A stretch of DNA of 64,000 bases from Nemertoderma westbladi (lineage: Eukaryota; Xenacoelomorpha; Nemertodermatida; Nemertodermatidae): the NCBI GenBank assembly GCA_032718475.1, contig JAUCBJ010006819.1, positions 1-64,000 of the forward strand, in the 5' to 3' direction. Below are positions 34,161-45,166 of this stretch, piece after piece. The notes under the pieces were generated by a model. That model made no database searches and was not told where the DNA came from. It saw nothing but the letters and a program-made list of their open reading frames with translations. Numbering within the stretch: position 1 is the first letter of the stretch; each line of letters begins with the position of its first letter. A program made the translations under genes and the position numbers.

Positions 34161-34720
34161 GAGCGGCATAAAAGTAAAAAAAAAGTAAAATTTTTATTCG
34201 GCCGTTAGGCCAGGAATTCCGTGCAAAGTAGGACGACTTAATTCCAGTGCGGTCCCTCTCGAACTATACTCCCCAATGGAATAGCCAGTACTCATTTAGC
34301 TATCATTTAAGGATGCAAGCAAAAATTTGCCCTTGTTACACCCGCTTTTTATTATGTCGAAAGTCCCCTTATCTGTAGCTGGGAAATAAATCTGAGAAAT
34401 AGAGCTATAACATTTACGCTGTTACCTACTATATAAATACATAATTTAATAAATTTATTGCTCTACTGTAGAAAGGCCACATATGAAAGCATTAAAAATG
34501 ACTGAAATAGTAGACATAAAATAAGATTACTGAAATAATGTCTACCATAAGTCATATTCGTTGAATAGGAACAAAATAGTGATAATGCATAGTTATTTCC
34601 CCCCAAAATGCCACGCCCCATTTTTAATCAACTCCCCCCAAACAAAACCCTTTTAGAAATGTTTGAAGCCTTAGCAATAAATTACTCGTTGGTGAGTGAA
34701 AGTAATGGGGAATAACACAC

Positions 34721-34853
34721 TTATTACCCTATTATTGAGTTATTTTCCCGGTTATTTAACCCTTGGGCAGGAACACCCTCGGGCTTCGCCCTCGGGTTGT
34801 TTCCTGCCCGCGGGTTAAATAACCGGGAAAATAACTCAATAATAGGGTAATAA
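34721..34853. repeat. Long near-perfect hairpin, about 58-bp stem
   Basis: TTATTACCCTATTATTGAGT at the left end is exactly inverted at the right end. The first 42 bp pair perfectly; after a 2-bp mismatch the GGGCAGGAA segment pairs again. The apex is a GC-rich CCCTCGGGCTTCGCCCTCGGG-like loop able to fold on itself. It could be a foldback MITE or a structured transcript source. Confidence 0.85.
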
Positions 34854-35494
34854 ATATAGTTATTATGATATTATACAGTATGTATATTTTGTGTTTGAAT
34901 GTGTTTATTGGGTTATGTCATAGTGTCAGCCTGCCGGCATTGCCCTACAGTAGTGCAATCCTCGAAACAATGTGACCACAATCACTCGCTCAGCCATACT
35001 GTACATATTCCAGACCGTCTATGTTCCCAAGTCTAAGGTCCCTGAGCAGCGCAGCAGGCTAAGTTATGTTATATACTGTAATACCGCACTACTGTATGTA
35101 TGTATACCTTACATCCATCCCCATGAATGAAACCAACTACAGAATACCAATTGAGTCAGTATATTAACTGTAGCGAAAGTACGAAAGTCGTGAATCCTTC
35201 TTAGTATTTTGAACATGCGTTGACTTACCACAAGGTTGAATAATTTAAAGAAATATAATATGCGTCGGGATTCCTCTATACCTTACTGTAGACTTCTGGT
35301 GGAAACACCAATAGATAGGCCTACCATCTATGTACCTGGGCGTATAGAGGTTCAATCCATTGCATTGAATTCACATATCTCCTGAGGTCGCGGGTTCGAT
35401 ACCAGCATGGAGGTCGCCGTTAGGGGAGTTTTCATCTGGAAAGGAATGCTTTAAAGGGAATAACCAGTATACATCTCTGGCTTGTATCCTTAGA
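34854..35494. other. Non-coding stretch
   Basis: No gene seen. A B-box-like GGGTTCGATACC lies near 35391 without a convincing A box. Confidence 0.4.
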
Positions 35495-35499
35495 AGGCA

Positions 35500-36960
35500 G
35501 AGCGTAGCTAAATGGGTACTAGTTTCTGGTGAGTATACATAGCTCTATATGCAGTGGAAGATTTGTGCGCAATCGCTGGAGGGAGTCTGTTGTTGAGAGT
35601 CTGGTTTGAGATGTGTACATTGTACATGACAAAATGAATCCGGCACAGCATTCTTGTCAAAGTGCCATCCAGAGATTTGGTATCCTCTGCAGTTAGGGCC
35701 GAGCATGGACTTCCATATAAGAGTACTTGTACTACTGCTGCCAGAAATAATCGAACCTTAAGGTTCCGTTTTATTATATGAGACTTCCAAATCCTGGATA
35801 GACTATTCAATGCTGCCCAGCCCATGCCTTGCCCTTGCGTATCCGAAGGTCTTCATCTGACTTCCGGATCCATGATCCCAACACCCACATGCTCAAGCAA
35901 GCCATCCCTGGAGCTTATTCCCTTACGGTCAGGCATTTCTGGAGGGCTGTCAAGGTTCACTGTCATAATTTTGCTCTTCTTGGAGTTTACAAAAAGACCA
36001 ACACAAGACACCACCTGCCACAATGAGCAGAGAAGCCTTTGGGCTACCTCTAGTGATTCTGACAGTACCCCTATATCATCAGCAAAGTCTCAGGAAGGCA
36101 CTTTGCTAGATTTCTCCACTTCTTGTGGGTGTTACCATCACCCCATCTAAAGTCTAAGGACATGTGTAGAACATAATAAATCACAATTTCGAAAAAGGAT
36201 GGTGCCAGTTTGTCAAATGGTGCCAGAGTGTCACCCTGTAGGATTCCGCACAAGACTTCGAATGGATCTGTGTCACTATCCTCAGTAGACACAAATGTGG
36301 TGGAACCATCATAGAGTCGGATAGCTGTAATAAATTCCTCAAGAATCCCACATGCTGCAAGTATGCTAAACATACTTGGTCGGGAGAATGAGTCGAAGGC
36401 CTTTAACAAGTCGTCAACAAAGATAATAAATAGCCAGATGTCTGTTTTTTGTTGATAACTCTTCGAATATCCTTCTAAGTGCCAGAATTAGGCTCAATGG
36501 TCACACGACCTTTATTACGGAATCCAGTTTGGTTCTCACGTAACAGTCTTTCAACAGGATTCCTGATGCGATTTAATATAATTCTGCAGTATTGCTTTGT
36601 AGCAATCGAGATAAACAAGATTCCACAAAAGATCCATAGACTGTGGGTTGTTCTTCTTGGGGAAAGGGACCAACTTATATATTTTCATTTCTTGAGGAAC
36701 TCGCTTTGTCCTATACATGTCAACAATAATAATTGGGTGAATGAGCTCCAAATACTCAGGAATTTTAAAGACCTCAGGGGGCATGCCATATGCTCCACTG
36801 GCACGATTGGTGTTGATGCAGATGAAATCCTGAAGATGGACGGAATTTCGGTTAACACTATTGCTATAGACCCAGGGCGATGTACAGTAGATAAGTGATG
36901 TGTACTTGCTTTTAAAGTCACTCGGAAAAATTTAGAATGGATGCTGATCCACTCCATCAG
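35500..36960 (-). mobile_element. Decayed LINE with reverse transcriptase remnants
   Basis: Minus-strand fragments in the correct order read as reverse transcriptase: near 36409 a segment with KAFDSFSRPSMF and then CGILQGDTLAPF (the conserved GxLQGDxLAP block); near 36075 DFADDI, the catalytic FxDD motif; and near 35825 AALNSLSRIWKS with VLLYGS, the region downstream of the palm. Frames are interrupted several times. The 35.5-36.0 kb part matches the fragment at 19.7-20.1 kb, so the family has at least two copies. Clade not assigned. Confidence 0.8.
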
Positions 36961-37113
36961 TAGCTGCTTGTAGATCGTGGTAGAGACATATTATGGCAAG
37001 GTTTCCTTTTAAGAGTAGGAATATGTTCATCACCATCCATTTCCATCAAGTCATCATAATAATAAAATTGGCACATGCTAGTGACAGTGAAAATCATTCT
37101 CAAAGTGAAAGAA

Positions 37114-37212
37114 ACAGTGGCACGTTATTCTAACCAGAACAATAAACGAATCTCAATGGAACAGATCTAAGTTTTATTTTTCAGAATAATCAGAGAATTT
37201 TAGTTGATGCTT
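37114..37212 (+). repeat. Dispersed repeat family, copy 2
   Basis: CACGTTATTCTAACCAGAAC followed by AATAAACGAA and a TTTTTCAGAATAATCAG segment matches the tandem copies at 58.0-58.2 kb. Confidence 0.65.
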
Positions 37213-37610
37213 TTTATTATCGACTTTCGTGAACCATTCGACTTGAAACAATGTAAATATATTTTCTTTTTGTCGTAAAATTGTTTAATCTCTGCAATAA
37301 TACTACAATAATACTACACAACTTTTTCAATATCTTATTAATTATTATATAATTTATTCAGTATCTTATTTATGTGTTACTGTTACTCATACTGATTACG
37401 ATCATCCAATTTATTATGTTTTTAAATGTTGTACTTTTACGGATACGTACAGCAATAATAATTATTTATTACATGGGGAAAAAAGTAGAACTTTTTTCAC
37501 TATTCGCGAGGCATTTTATTTACCGAGCGTCAGCGAGGTTAATAAAGGGTCGAGAGAATATTGAAAAAAATGTTATACTACATGTTATATGTTTTTTCCC
37601 ATGTACTACG

Positions 37611-38045
37611 CAATTTTATTCTTAAATTGGTACTTTTTTGTTGCTTAAATCTTTAATAAAACGTACAGTGATATAGTGGAACAAAATAAATTGAACTATA
37701 GTACAGTATTTAACTATATTGCTTCCATAGTTACTGCGAATTAAATTACTGGACTCTTCAACTCCTGATGCTGCCGTACTCAATGTTAAATAATTTAGTG
37801 TTCTCGAATATTTATCACGTAACTAGAGAGCCGCTTAACAACATAAACCAATATTGGATATTGAGTTCCGTTGAGTGCGTGCATGGATTTTGCTCAGATT
37901 ACTTTTCTACGTCAAGGCTCTTTGTACACATTTAATGCCCCAATAATATTTATTTTACTTTTTTCGCCGGGAAAAAATGTAAAATCAATGCAATCTATGG
38001 GTTATTTTTTCTGAGCGAGAAAGTAACAATTTAAGAATAAAATTA
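37611..38045. repeat. Possible MITE with about 25-bp inverted ends
   Basis: AATTTTATTCTTAAATTG at the left is inverted at the right end (38025-38045), separated by about 435 bp. No target duplication recognised. Confidence 0.35.
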
Positions 38046-39262
38046 TTTTGTTCCTTTAACAGTTATACTGTATATTAATTTCACTTCAATAAGCAATTAC
38101 AATTTTTAATAAATCACACACTCATCAAGTTTCAATTGTTTTTTGGTTGAAGCTTCTAGTTGCCGCCTAAGGTTGGTGTTAAGTTTACTATTACGTTGTT
38201 CTAGGATGAGTCCCAGGCAGAATACATGAGTAGACGGTTATATTTTGTTTGGAAAATATACAAAACTATTAATATCTTTATTAAATTGTTCAACGACTTG
38301 TGTGTTGCAATTTTTTAATTGTGGTATTAAATTAACTCGACAAACACCCAATACTTATGTAGCCTTTTATTTACATACGAATTTGTCCACCTATACTGTC
38401 CATCATATTGTCCGTCATGTTTTAATGCTTTAACCCTTTTAGTACTATGTCCCACCTGTTGTACCATAACCACCTGCGCTATGTCCCAACTGTTGTACCA
38501 TGGCATCTCACTTGATAAGCAGGCCATCCACCACCCAACAGCGCCTTAGAAAGTGTTCCAATTCACTATTCAGTGCCTTAGGACAATAATTTTTGAAATT
38601 TTTTTGCAGCCATTTGATTGGCTAATGGGTTTACCTTGCCTTCTATGGAGATTCAAATCTAGGCCTTTTACTTCCAACTTTGCTGCCTTTGTTGAGGCAG
38701 GGCGAATTGGTTGTAGGTAGATTGTTGACTACTATCCATTATACATTACGGGGTACCGTGCCCTAAACCCTGGAGTGGTTTGTTATCTCGTTTGTGATTG
38801 GATAACACATCATAATATTATCCTGTAGGTGACTAAAGCTACTACGTTCCATCCATCCATTTGTTAGTAATTGTATATTCAGTCAGTCATTTGTGAATCA
38901 ATTTACGGCACTGCTGCACTTATGTGTATGACGTATGCTGTTTTTTATTAGGCCTATAATTATCATATAAATTTATAATAATTATTTATTACCGGTATAG
39001 GCCTATATCAATTAATTATTATTATTATTATTACCGGTACGTAGTGCGTAGTGAATTAGAATTACGGTAGAATTTATTCTCATAATATATACTGTAATAG
39101 GCCTAGTGAAATTAAGTGTAGCCTATTACCGGCAGCCTACTTGTGCCATTTGGAATATACTGATATATACTATTTATTATATTATATAATACGATTATCT
39201 GATTATATTAATTATTAGGGCCTATATTGAGTGACTGTACGTCTAACAGACTAACAGTGGCC

Positions 39263-39819
39263 ATGGCAGACAGACCTGAAAGAGATCGCCATCCTGTTAA
39301 TTACTATGGTTTTACTCTAAGTAATAATGAGAGCGACGATGAAGTCGATGATTATGTTGATGGTAGTGGAGAAAGTGGTGACGATGTGACGGGAATGGAA
39401 AGTGGGGATAACCAGGGTGATGCAGCTAGTAGTTCAAGTGAGGGTTCTGTTGATGATTCCGACGACTCATCAGACAGCAGCTCTCGTTATGCAATTGCAC
39501 CTCTACCAGGTGACGGGTGGGATGTTGTCACTGAAGCCAGTGACGTTAGTTTTAGTGTCCAATTCGATTTTAGTGGAACACCGGGGTGGAACAATGGGAT
39601 TGACACTTCTGAATTTAGTGTAATTGACTACTTCCAAGTGTTTCTACCTGATCAGCTATTTGAAGCTGTCGCCACGTGGACAAACATCCGTGCTCAGAAA
39701 TTTTACACAAACGATGATGGTACTTGTGCTAAGAAGTGGAAGGTAATCACTGTGGCTGAGATGAAGAAATTCATCGGTCTAACTTTTCACATGGGTATCA
39801 TCCGCAAACCAGATATCAG
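39263..39819 (+). CDS. piggyBac transposase, exon 1
   Basis: Starts at ATG 39263 in a good context (GTGGCCATGG); an in-frame upstream TTG is not needed. It encodes 185 residues plus two bases. The first 100 residues are acidic and Ser/Asp-rich, as in many piggyBac transposases; the last 80 begin the DDE_Tnp_1_7 region with VIDYFQVFLPDQLFEAVATW and MKKFIGLTFHMGI. It ends in AG followed by donor GTAAAT; the split codon AG/G encodes Arg before SYW in exon 2, restoring the conserved KPDIRSYW junction. Confidence 0.9.
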
Positions 39820-40250
39820 GTAAATAGTTTAATTTAAATTACCAGTACATACAGTATAAGCGATTTAGGATTGGGGTCTGAGAACTCTAACTGCTAACCA
39901 AAAGATGATGGTTTTAACCCTAATCGGAAACTGTGGCTAACCCTAATTAAAGCTGGTTTTGGCACATGGTAGGGAGAGGGAGAGTAGGGGCCCCCTACCC
40001 CCTAAATCCAATGGAAATATAAAATAAATGAATAAATAAAAAAATGAATAAATATAATTACAGAGGTGGTCAACATTGTGATGTGGTCCAGTGTGGTCAT
40101 TTACTATAGGAGGTATGTACACAGTAGCACACACTGCTGTTGTTTTTCGGCTACCGGTAGTGTAAACTGTGTTTAATAAATACCGGTAAGTACCACACCT
40201 GCTTTTTTGGTGTTTGCTTCTGCTGTTCAATAAATCAATTTCAATTTCAG

Positions 40251-41481
40251 GTCGTACTGGGCGTTGGACACACTTATGGCAACACCCTTCTTTACCCAGC
40301 CAGGATCAATTAGTCGCGATCGATATTTACAAATCCTGAAGTTTATTCGATTTGCCAACCCAGACAATGTTGACGTCACAGTGAGGGCCACCAGGGTGAA
40401 CGAATTCCTCACCATCGTGAACGAGCTATTCAAGGTGTATACACCCCAGGTGAATCTTTCCCTGGATGAGGCGTTGTTGCTCCACAAGGGTCGCCTTGGC
40501 TTTAAAATGTTCATCCGCACTAAACGGGCTCGGTTTGGCATCAAATCGTTTTTACTATGTGATGCGAGAGGATATGCCCTCAGTGCAAGAGTTTATTATG
40601 GTCGGGCGGCAGACATTCCCCAAGTGGATGAGACATCCTCGCTTAGCCACAGTGAGAATATTGTGGTACTATTACTTGATGATGCGGGACTCTTAGACAA
40701 GGGTTACATTTGCCACATAGACAACTGGTACAACAGTGTGCGATTGGCCGAGTACTTGCTTACCCGTTCTACTGGCATTCGTGGCACCATAAACCCTTCA
40801 CGTGGAATACCTGGAGTGTTGGCTTCAATGAAGCAGAAGCCGATATCCACCACCTTCATGAGGAAAAACCACCTTCTCGCTATTAAGTTCACTGATAAGA
40901 GAGATGTGCATTTTCTATCGTCAGTTGATAAGGCTGACCACGTTGAGAAGTCTCGCCATGTTCGTGGGGGGGATGTGGTTTCATACAGGAAGCCAACACC
41001 CATCGACTTGTACAATAAGAACATGGGTGGAGTTGATCTTCAGGATCAGTTGATCGAATACTACAACCCAGTTCGAAAATCCCAAGCTTGGTTTAAGAAA
41101 GTCGGATTCAACTTTTTCGCTCGGTTGTGTGTAAATGCATTTATTATGTATAAACTAGAAAAAAACAAGAATGCTCACATGGTGGATGCTATGAAGGAGG
41201 CAATTAAATGGCTCACTCAGATTGTTGTGGAGACTCCACGCAAGCGGAAGAAATGTACGTATCAGGATTCACTGCCTTCAACGTCATCTTCTCCTGCTCC
41301 ACCAATTGTGGTTCACTGTATTGCGGAGATTCCACCAACTGCTACCGACGCAAAGCCCCGTAACCGTTGCCGCGAGTGTTACTCTAAGGGTATCCAAAAA
41401 AAGACCCGGTTTTATTGCCCTCAATGCCCCAATACACCGGCATTGTGCATGGCATGTTCAAAAAGTTACCACACAGCGTAA
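40251..41481 (+). CDS. piggyBac transposase, exon 2 (catalytic core and zinc finger)
   Basis: Follows the acceptor TTTCAATTTCAG and completes a 595-residue transposase that excises and inserts the element at TTAA. Conserved blocks include SISRDRYLQILKFIRFAN, the first catalytic Asp in LSLDEALLLHKGR, the second in HIDNWYNS and the third in NKNMGGVDLQDQL. A cysteine-rich C-terminal finger (CREC...CPQCP...CMACSKSYH) closes the protein, as in active members. No stop or frameshift interrupts it. Confidence 0.93.
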
Positions 41482-41638
41482 TTTCAACATACAAACTTTA
41501 CTCTGAATCACCATAATATTTCTAAATATTTTATGCACTTATATTCACTTGGTATACAGTATACCGGTATTTGTTATATTGTAATGGCATTTTCATTTTT
41601 TTATAAATATAGCTGTACTTTTTATAAAATAAACTGGA

Positions 41639-42218
41639 CAAATGTTGAATTCTACGTCATTCAATGGCCCATCAGAGCTGTTAGAAATTTATTAGGAATT
41701 CGTAATAAGAAACTGATCGGATTCTAACATATTTTGTCAGACAAACAAAAACATGACAGACAGACAGACAATATCAGAAGAACGGCTAATTGAATTAAGA
41801 AACTATTGTCAGATTCGAATTCCTCGACTTCGATTACCCAAAAATGTGAATCTGTTTCACTTCAAACACAATCCCAATATTTGACGAACAGACAGACAGA
41901 CAGACAGACAATATTGGCTGAACGGATAAATAATTTAATAATCTGAACCAATGTTTGAATTCTACGTCATTCAGTGCCACTTGGGAGCTGTTAGATGTTT
42001 CTTAAGAATTCGTAATAACAAACTGATTAGATAGTAATATTTTGACAGACAGACATAATAACATGACAGACAGACAGACAATATCAGAAGAACGGCTAAT
42101 CGAATGAATAAGTTATTGTTAGATTCGAATTCCACGGCATTGATTACCCAAAAGGAGATTCAGATTTCAGTTGAAACACAATTTTTCTATTTGACAGACA
42201 GACAGACAGACAGACAAC
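41639..42218 (+). repeat. Tandem duplication with ACAG microsatellites inside the piggyBac element
   Basis: GAATTCTACGTCATTCA begins two copies with a period of about 310 bp; both contain ACAGACAGACAGACAATAT and AGAAGAACGGCTAAT. The copies are diverged by several substitutions. Confidence 0.8.
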
Positions 42219-42434
42219 AGACACATAAGGAAGGATAGGCTGTACAGAAAAACAGACTTCGGAAATGAAATCTACGGTAAAAACAACCTCATAATTGGGG
42301 AAACATAGATTATTTTGAAAGGAAGCAAGCCTGTGACATTTGTTGAAGTTTAAGAAATATTTTTATAATTTCATAAAATATATTCAGGTTCTGGAGGTAC
42401 AAGATATTTTCCAATTCAGTACTAAAAGGGTTAA

Positions 42435-43178
42435 ACCGTGTAATTATTTTAATGTATTTTAAACAATCCAAAATTACGTGTGTCGCCAAAATATCTGCCT
42501 CTGTACCGATTTCTATATATTTATATTATATTATATGGGATTTAAATCATTTTATTAAATCTTTTTATACTGTAGGAATTTTAAGTAAAATATTTTATAA
42601 TCCGCGTGATATTTTAATGTACAGTATGTTCCATTTCATTTCGTTTTAAACCACTGTATTTCCAGGGGACCCCCATGGAACGAGACATTGTCTCTTTAGG
42701 GCTATCCCCGACATCATATTTCACTTTGTTTCTTCTGGATTGGTGTTTGTCTATAGGTGATAGGGCCTACTCCATACCACATTTATTTTCGTATTGCTGT
42801 AGGCCTATTGTTTTCATATTTTGATGTAAATAAAACAATTCCTATTCCGACGTACTGACCTAGTAGTGTAGTACTGTCAGGCTGTAGTACTGTAGTAGGC
42901 CTACATCTGTACATTAGATTTTCAGCTAGCTCCACCCTCCCAAACCTCATAGCCTCAACCGACACTCAGCTACAGCTGCTCAAACCTATCCGTACTCGTT
43001 TTTGGCCCATGCGCATGCATGCCATGTTCAGTTCATGTATCAGTGTATTGGAAAGTTTAGAAAGTAAATATAACTTATTAATAATTTAGCCTAGGCCCTA
43101 TTGTAATTTGTAATACTATATTTTTAGTTTGACTGTTTGTAGGCCTCAGGCAGTACCGGTCAGCCGGTTGCCGGTGGT
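42435..43178. other. Non-coding stretch between two transposons
   Basis: AT-rich, with repeated TAGGCCTA-type palindromes near 42.80 and 42.90 kb. No gene supported. Confidence 0.5.
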
Positions 43179-43187
43179 TAGTATACG

Positions 43188-44387
43188 ACAAGTCCCTAAA
43201 AGGTGCCACCCTGCTCCATAGCGCGGGAAATTCAAATGATTGAAAGACATGTTATTTGTGCTGGAAAGGGTGGCAGATCAGATCTGCCACCTATATATTG
43301 GCGGTAAATTCAAATCTGTTTTAACATTGAATACATGAATAGAGTAAGACCAATCTTCCAATGTAATTCATTGAATCAGAATAAATTATTTATTATCGGT
43401 TTAACTCACTCATCCGTTAATGTTGTTGATTTATCTATTCTGGGACTTCGAGCAGTACGTGAACAACTAAACCAGCACGCTAACTACCGGTAGTCTGGGG
43501 CTTCGAGCACCACGTGAACAACTAAACTGGCTGGTTACCTAGTCTGGGACTTCGAGCAGCACGTGAACAACTAAACCAGCACGTTAACTAGTCTGGGACT
43601 TCGAGCAGCACGTGTACAACTAAGCTGCCTGGTTAACAAGTCTGGGACTTCGGGCAGCACGTAAACAACTAAAGCTGACTGGTTAACTAGTCTGGGACAG
43701 ATATAGCAGTATAGGCAGAATAAGCATTATACACCTATTGTTATTACAGTAGGCCTACCTGCGATATATTTTACTATCAGTTCCCTGCTATATTGTTATA
43801 ATTATATTGTTCTGATGTAATTATAACTGATACAAGCAAATAACAAATGTTCTTTACATTTTACTGATAGAAGTTAAGCCAAATACCTCGATCCACCCCC
43901 TTCTCAATTTGCAAGTTTGCTCGAAGTCCCAGACTAGTTAACCAGTCAGCTTAGTTGCTCACGTGCTGCTCGAAGCCCCAAACTAGTTAACGTGCTGGTT
44001 TAGTTTTAGTTGTTCACGTGCTGCTCGAAGTCCCAGACTAGGTATCCAGCCAGTTTATTTGTTCACGTGCTGCTCTATGCCCCAGACTAGTTAGCGTCAG
44101 GTTTAGTTGTTCACGTGCTGCTCGAAGTCCCAGACTACCAGAATAGATAAAACAACAACAATAACGGATGAGTGAGTTAAACCGATAAGAAATAATTTAT
44201 TCTGATTCAATGAATTACATTTAGTCTTACTCTATTCATGTATTCAATGTTAAAACAGATTTGAATTAACCGCCAAAATATAGGTAGCAGATCTGATCTG
44301 CCACCCTTTCCAGTACAAAATTACATGTCTTTCAATCATTTGAATTTCCCGCGCTATGGAGCAGGGTGGCACCTTTTAGGGACTTGT
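43188..44387. mobile_element. Mutator-like foldback element with long inverted arms
   Basis: The two ends are inverted copies for at least 250 bp, starting ACAAGTCCCTAAAAGGTGCC, with only scattered differences, and are flanked by the same 9-bp sequence TAGTATACG (43179-43187 and 44388-44396). Long terminal inverted repeats with a 9-bp duplication fit the Mutator superfamily. Internally, each arm continues into about five units of roughly 50 bp containing TCTGGGACTTCGAGCAGC and CACGTG; the units are inverted between arms. The unpaired centre is about 43700-43900. No coding sequence. Confidence 0.85.
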
Positions 44388-44396
44388 TAGTATACG

Positions 44397-45166
44397 CCTA
44401 ACTGTTGACTGTAGGTTGACTGTAATAGATAGGCCTAACAGCCAGGCTGCCAGGTGACAGCAGAACAGCCTAATCTGGTATCTGCCATCTGGTAAGGTAA
44501 TATAGTAATCTGGTAATAGCAACATCTTAAATTATTATTGAGGAATTTACTGATGTAGGCCTGCATTCGCAGTAGGCCTACGCCTGCCTACCGGTACTTC
44601 TTTAAAAACATGAGTTGTTTGAAAAGTTTTTCAATTGTTCAAACTGTCAAACCAATATTATAGCCTAAAACCAGAAAACCACGATCTGACGATTCAGCAG
44701 AATTTCCGTGCTGCCGTGGTCGCTACACTCGCGATTTAATCCATAATAATAACAAGCAGACCTTCGCGCAGCACGTGGTGTACTGTAACTTACAGTACAC
44801 CACATGCTGCGCGAAGGTCTCTTAAACGTTTCAACAGCTTGACGCTTGTTTTGTTACACAATATTGGAGTACTGGAGTACGCCACGTGCTGCATGATTTT
44901 CGAATTTGAGAGAAAAAAATTTTTTTTTTCGTAATTTGGATAATAAATGAGCCAAACAATACCATGGAATAATAAAATTTCGAAATATTATATTTTAGAT
45001 CAATATTTATATTTGTATCATATTCGATACAATATGTAATTTGTTTTGTAACACCTTGTAGCATATTTGCTACAATTATTTATTAATCTTTATTTATTCA
45101 CTAGTTGTAGTTATATATAAAAGACATGAAGAATAATAAAGTCCACAATTGGATCGAAGGATCAAA
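44397..45166. other. Non-coding stretch with a hairpin
   Basis: Holds the palindrome at 44758-44820. Otherwise AT-rich; probably the 3' side of the second piggyBac-family element begins here. Confidence 0.4.
44758..44820. repeat. 63-bp near-perfect palindrome
   Basis: Arms of 31 bp beginning AGACCTTCGCGCAGC are separated by a single base and differ at one position only. The sequence is capable of cruciform or hairpin RNA formation. Similar TGCGCGAAG-CCCCAC and GCAGCACGTG words occur elsewhere in the window (about 9515, 23338, 44885). Confidence 0.9.

Larger units (their letters stand above)
38434..42430 (+). mobile_element. Complete piggyBac-family DNA transposon
   Basis: The element begins CCCTTTTAGTACT and ends with the exact inverse AGTACTAAAAGGG. 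Both ends abut the tetranucleotide TTAA (38430-38433 and 42431-42434), the hallmark piggyBac target duplication. Inside is a two-exon transposase gene with all expected acidic residues and the C-terminal zinc finger. The 3' part contains a tandem duplication and ACAG microsatellites. Everything needed for autonomy appears present; activity is inference. Confidence 0.92.

Noticed and set aside
35386-35403. Third tRNA-derived SINE
   Set aside because: Only a B-box-like GGGTTCGATACC is seen; no A box at the right distance.
39227-39262. N-terminal extension of the piggyBac transposase from a TTG
   Set aside because: The ATG at 39263 has a good initiation context and gives a normal N terminus.
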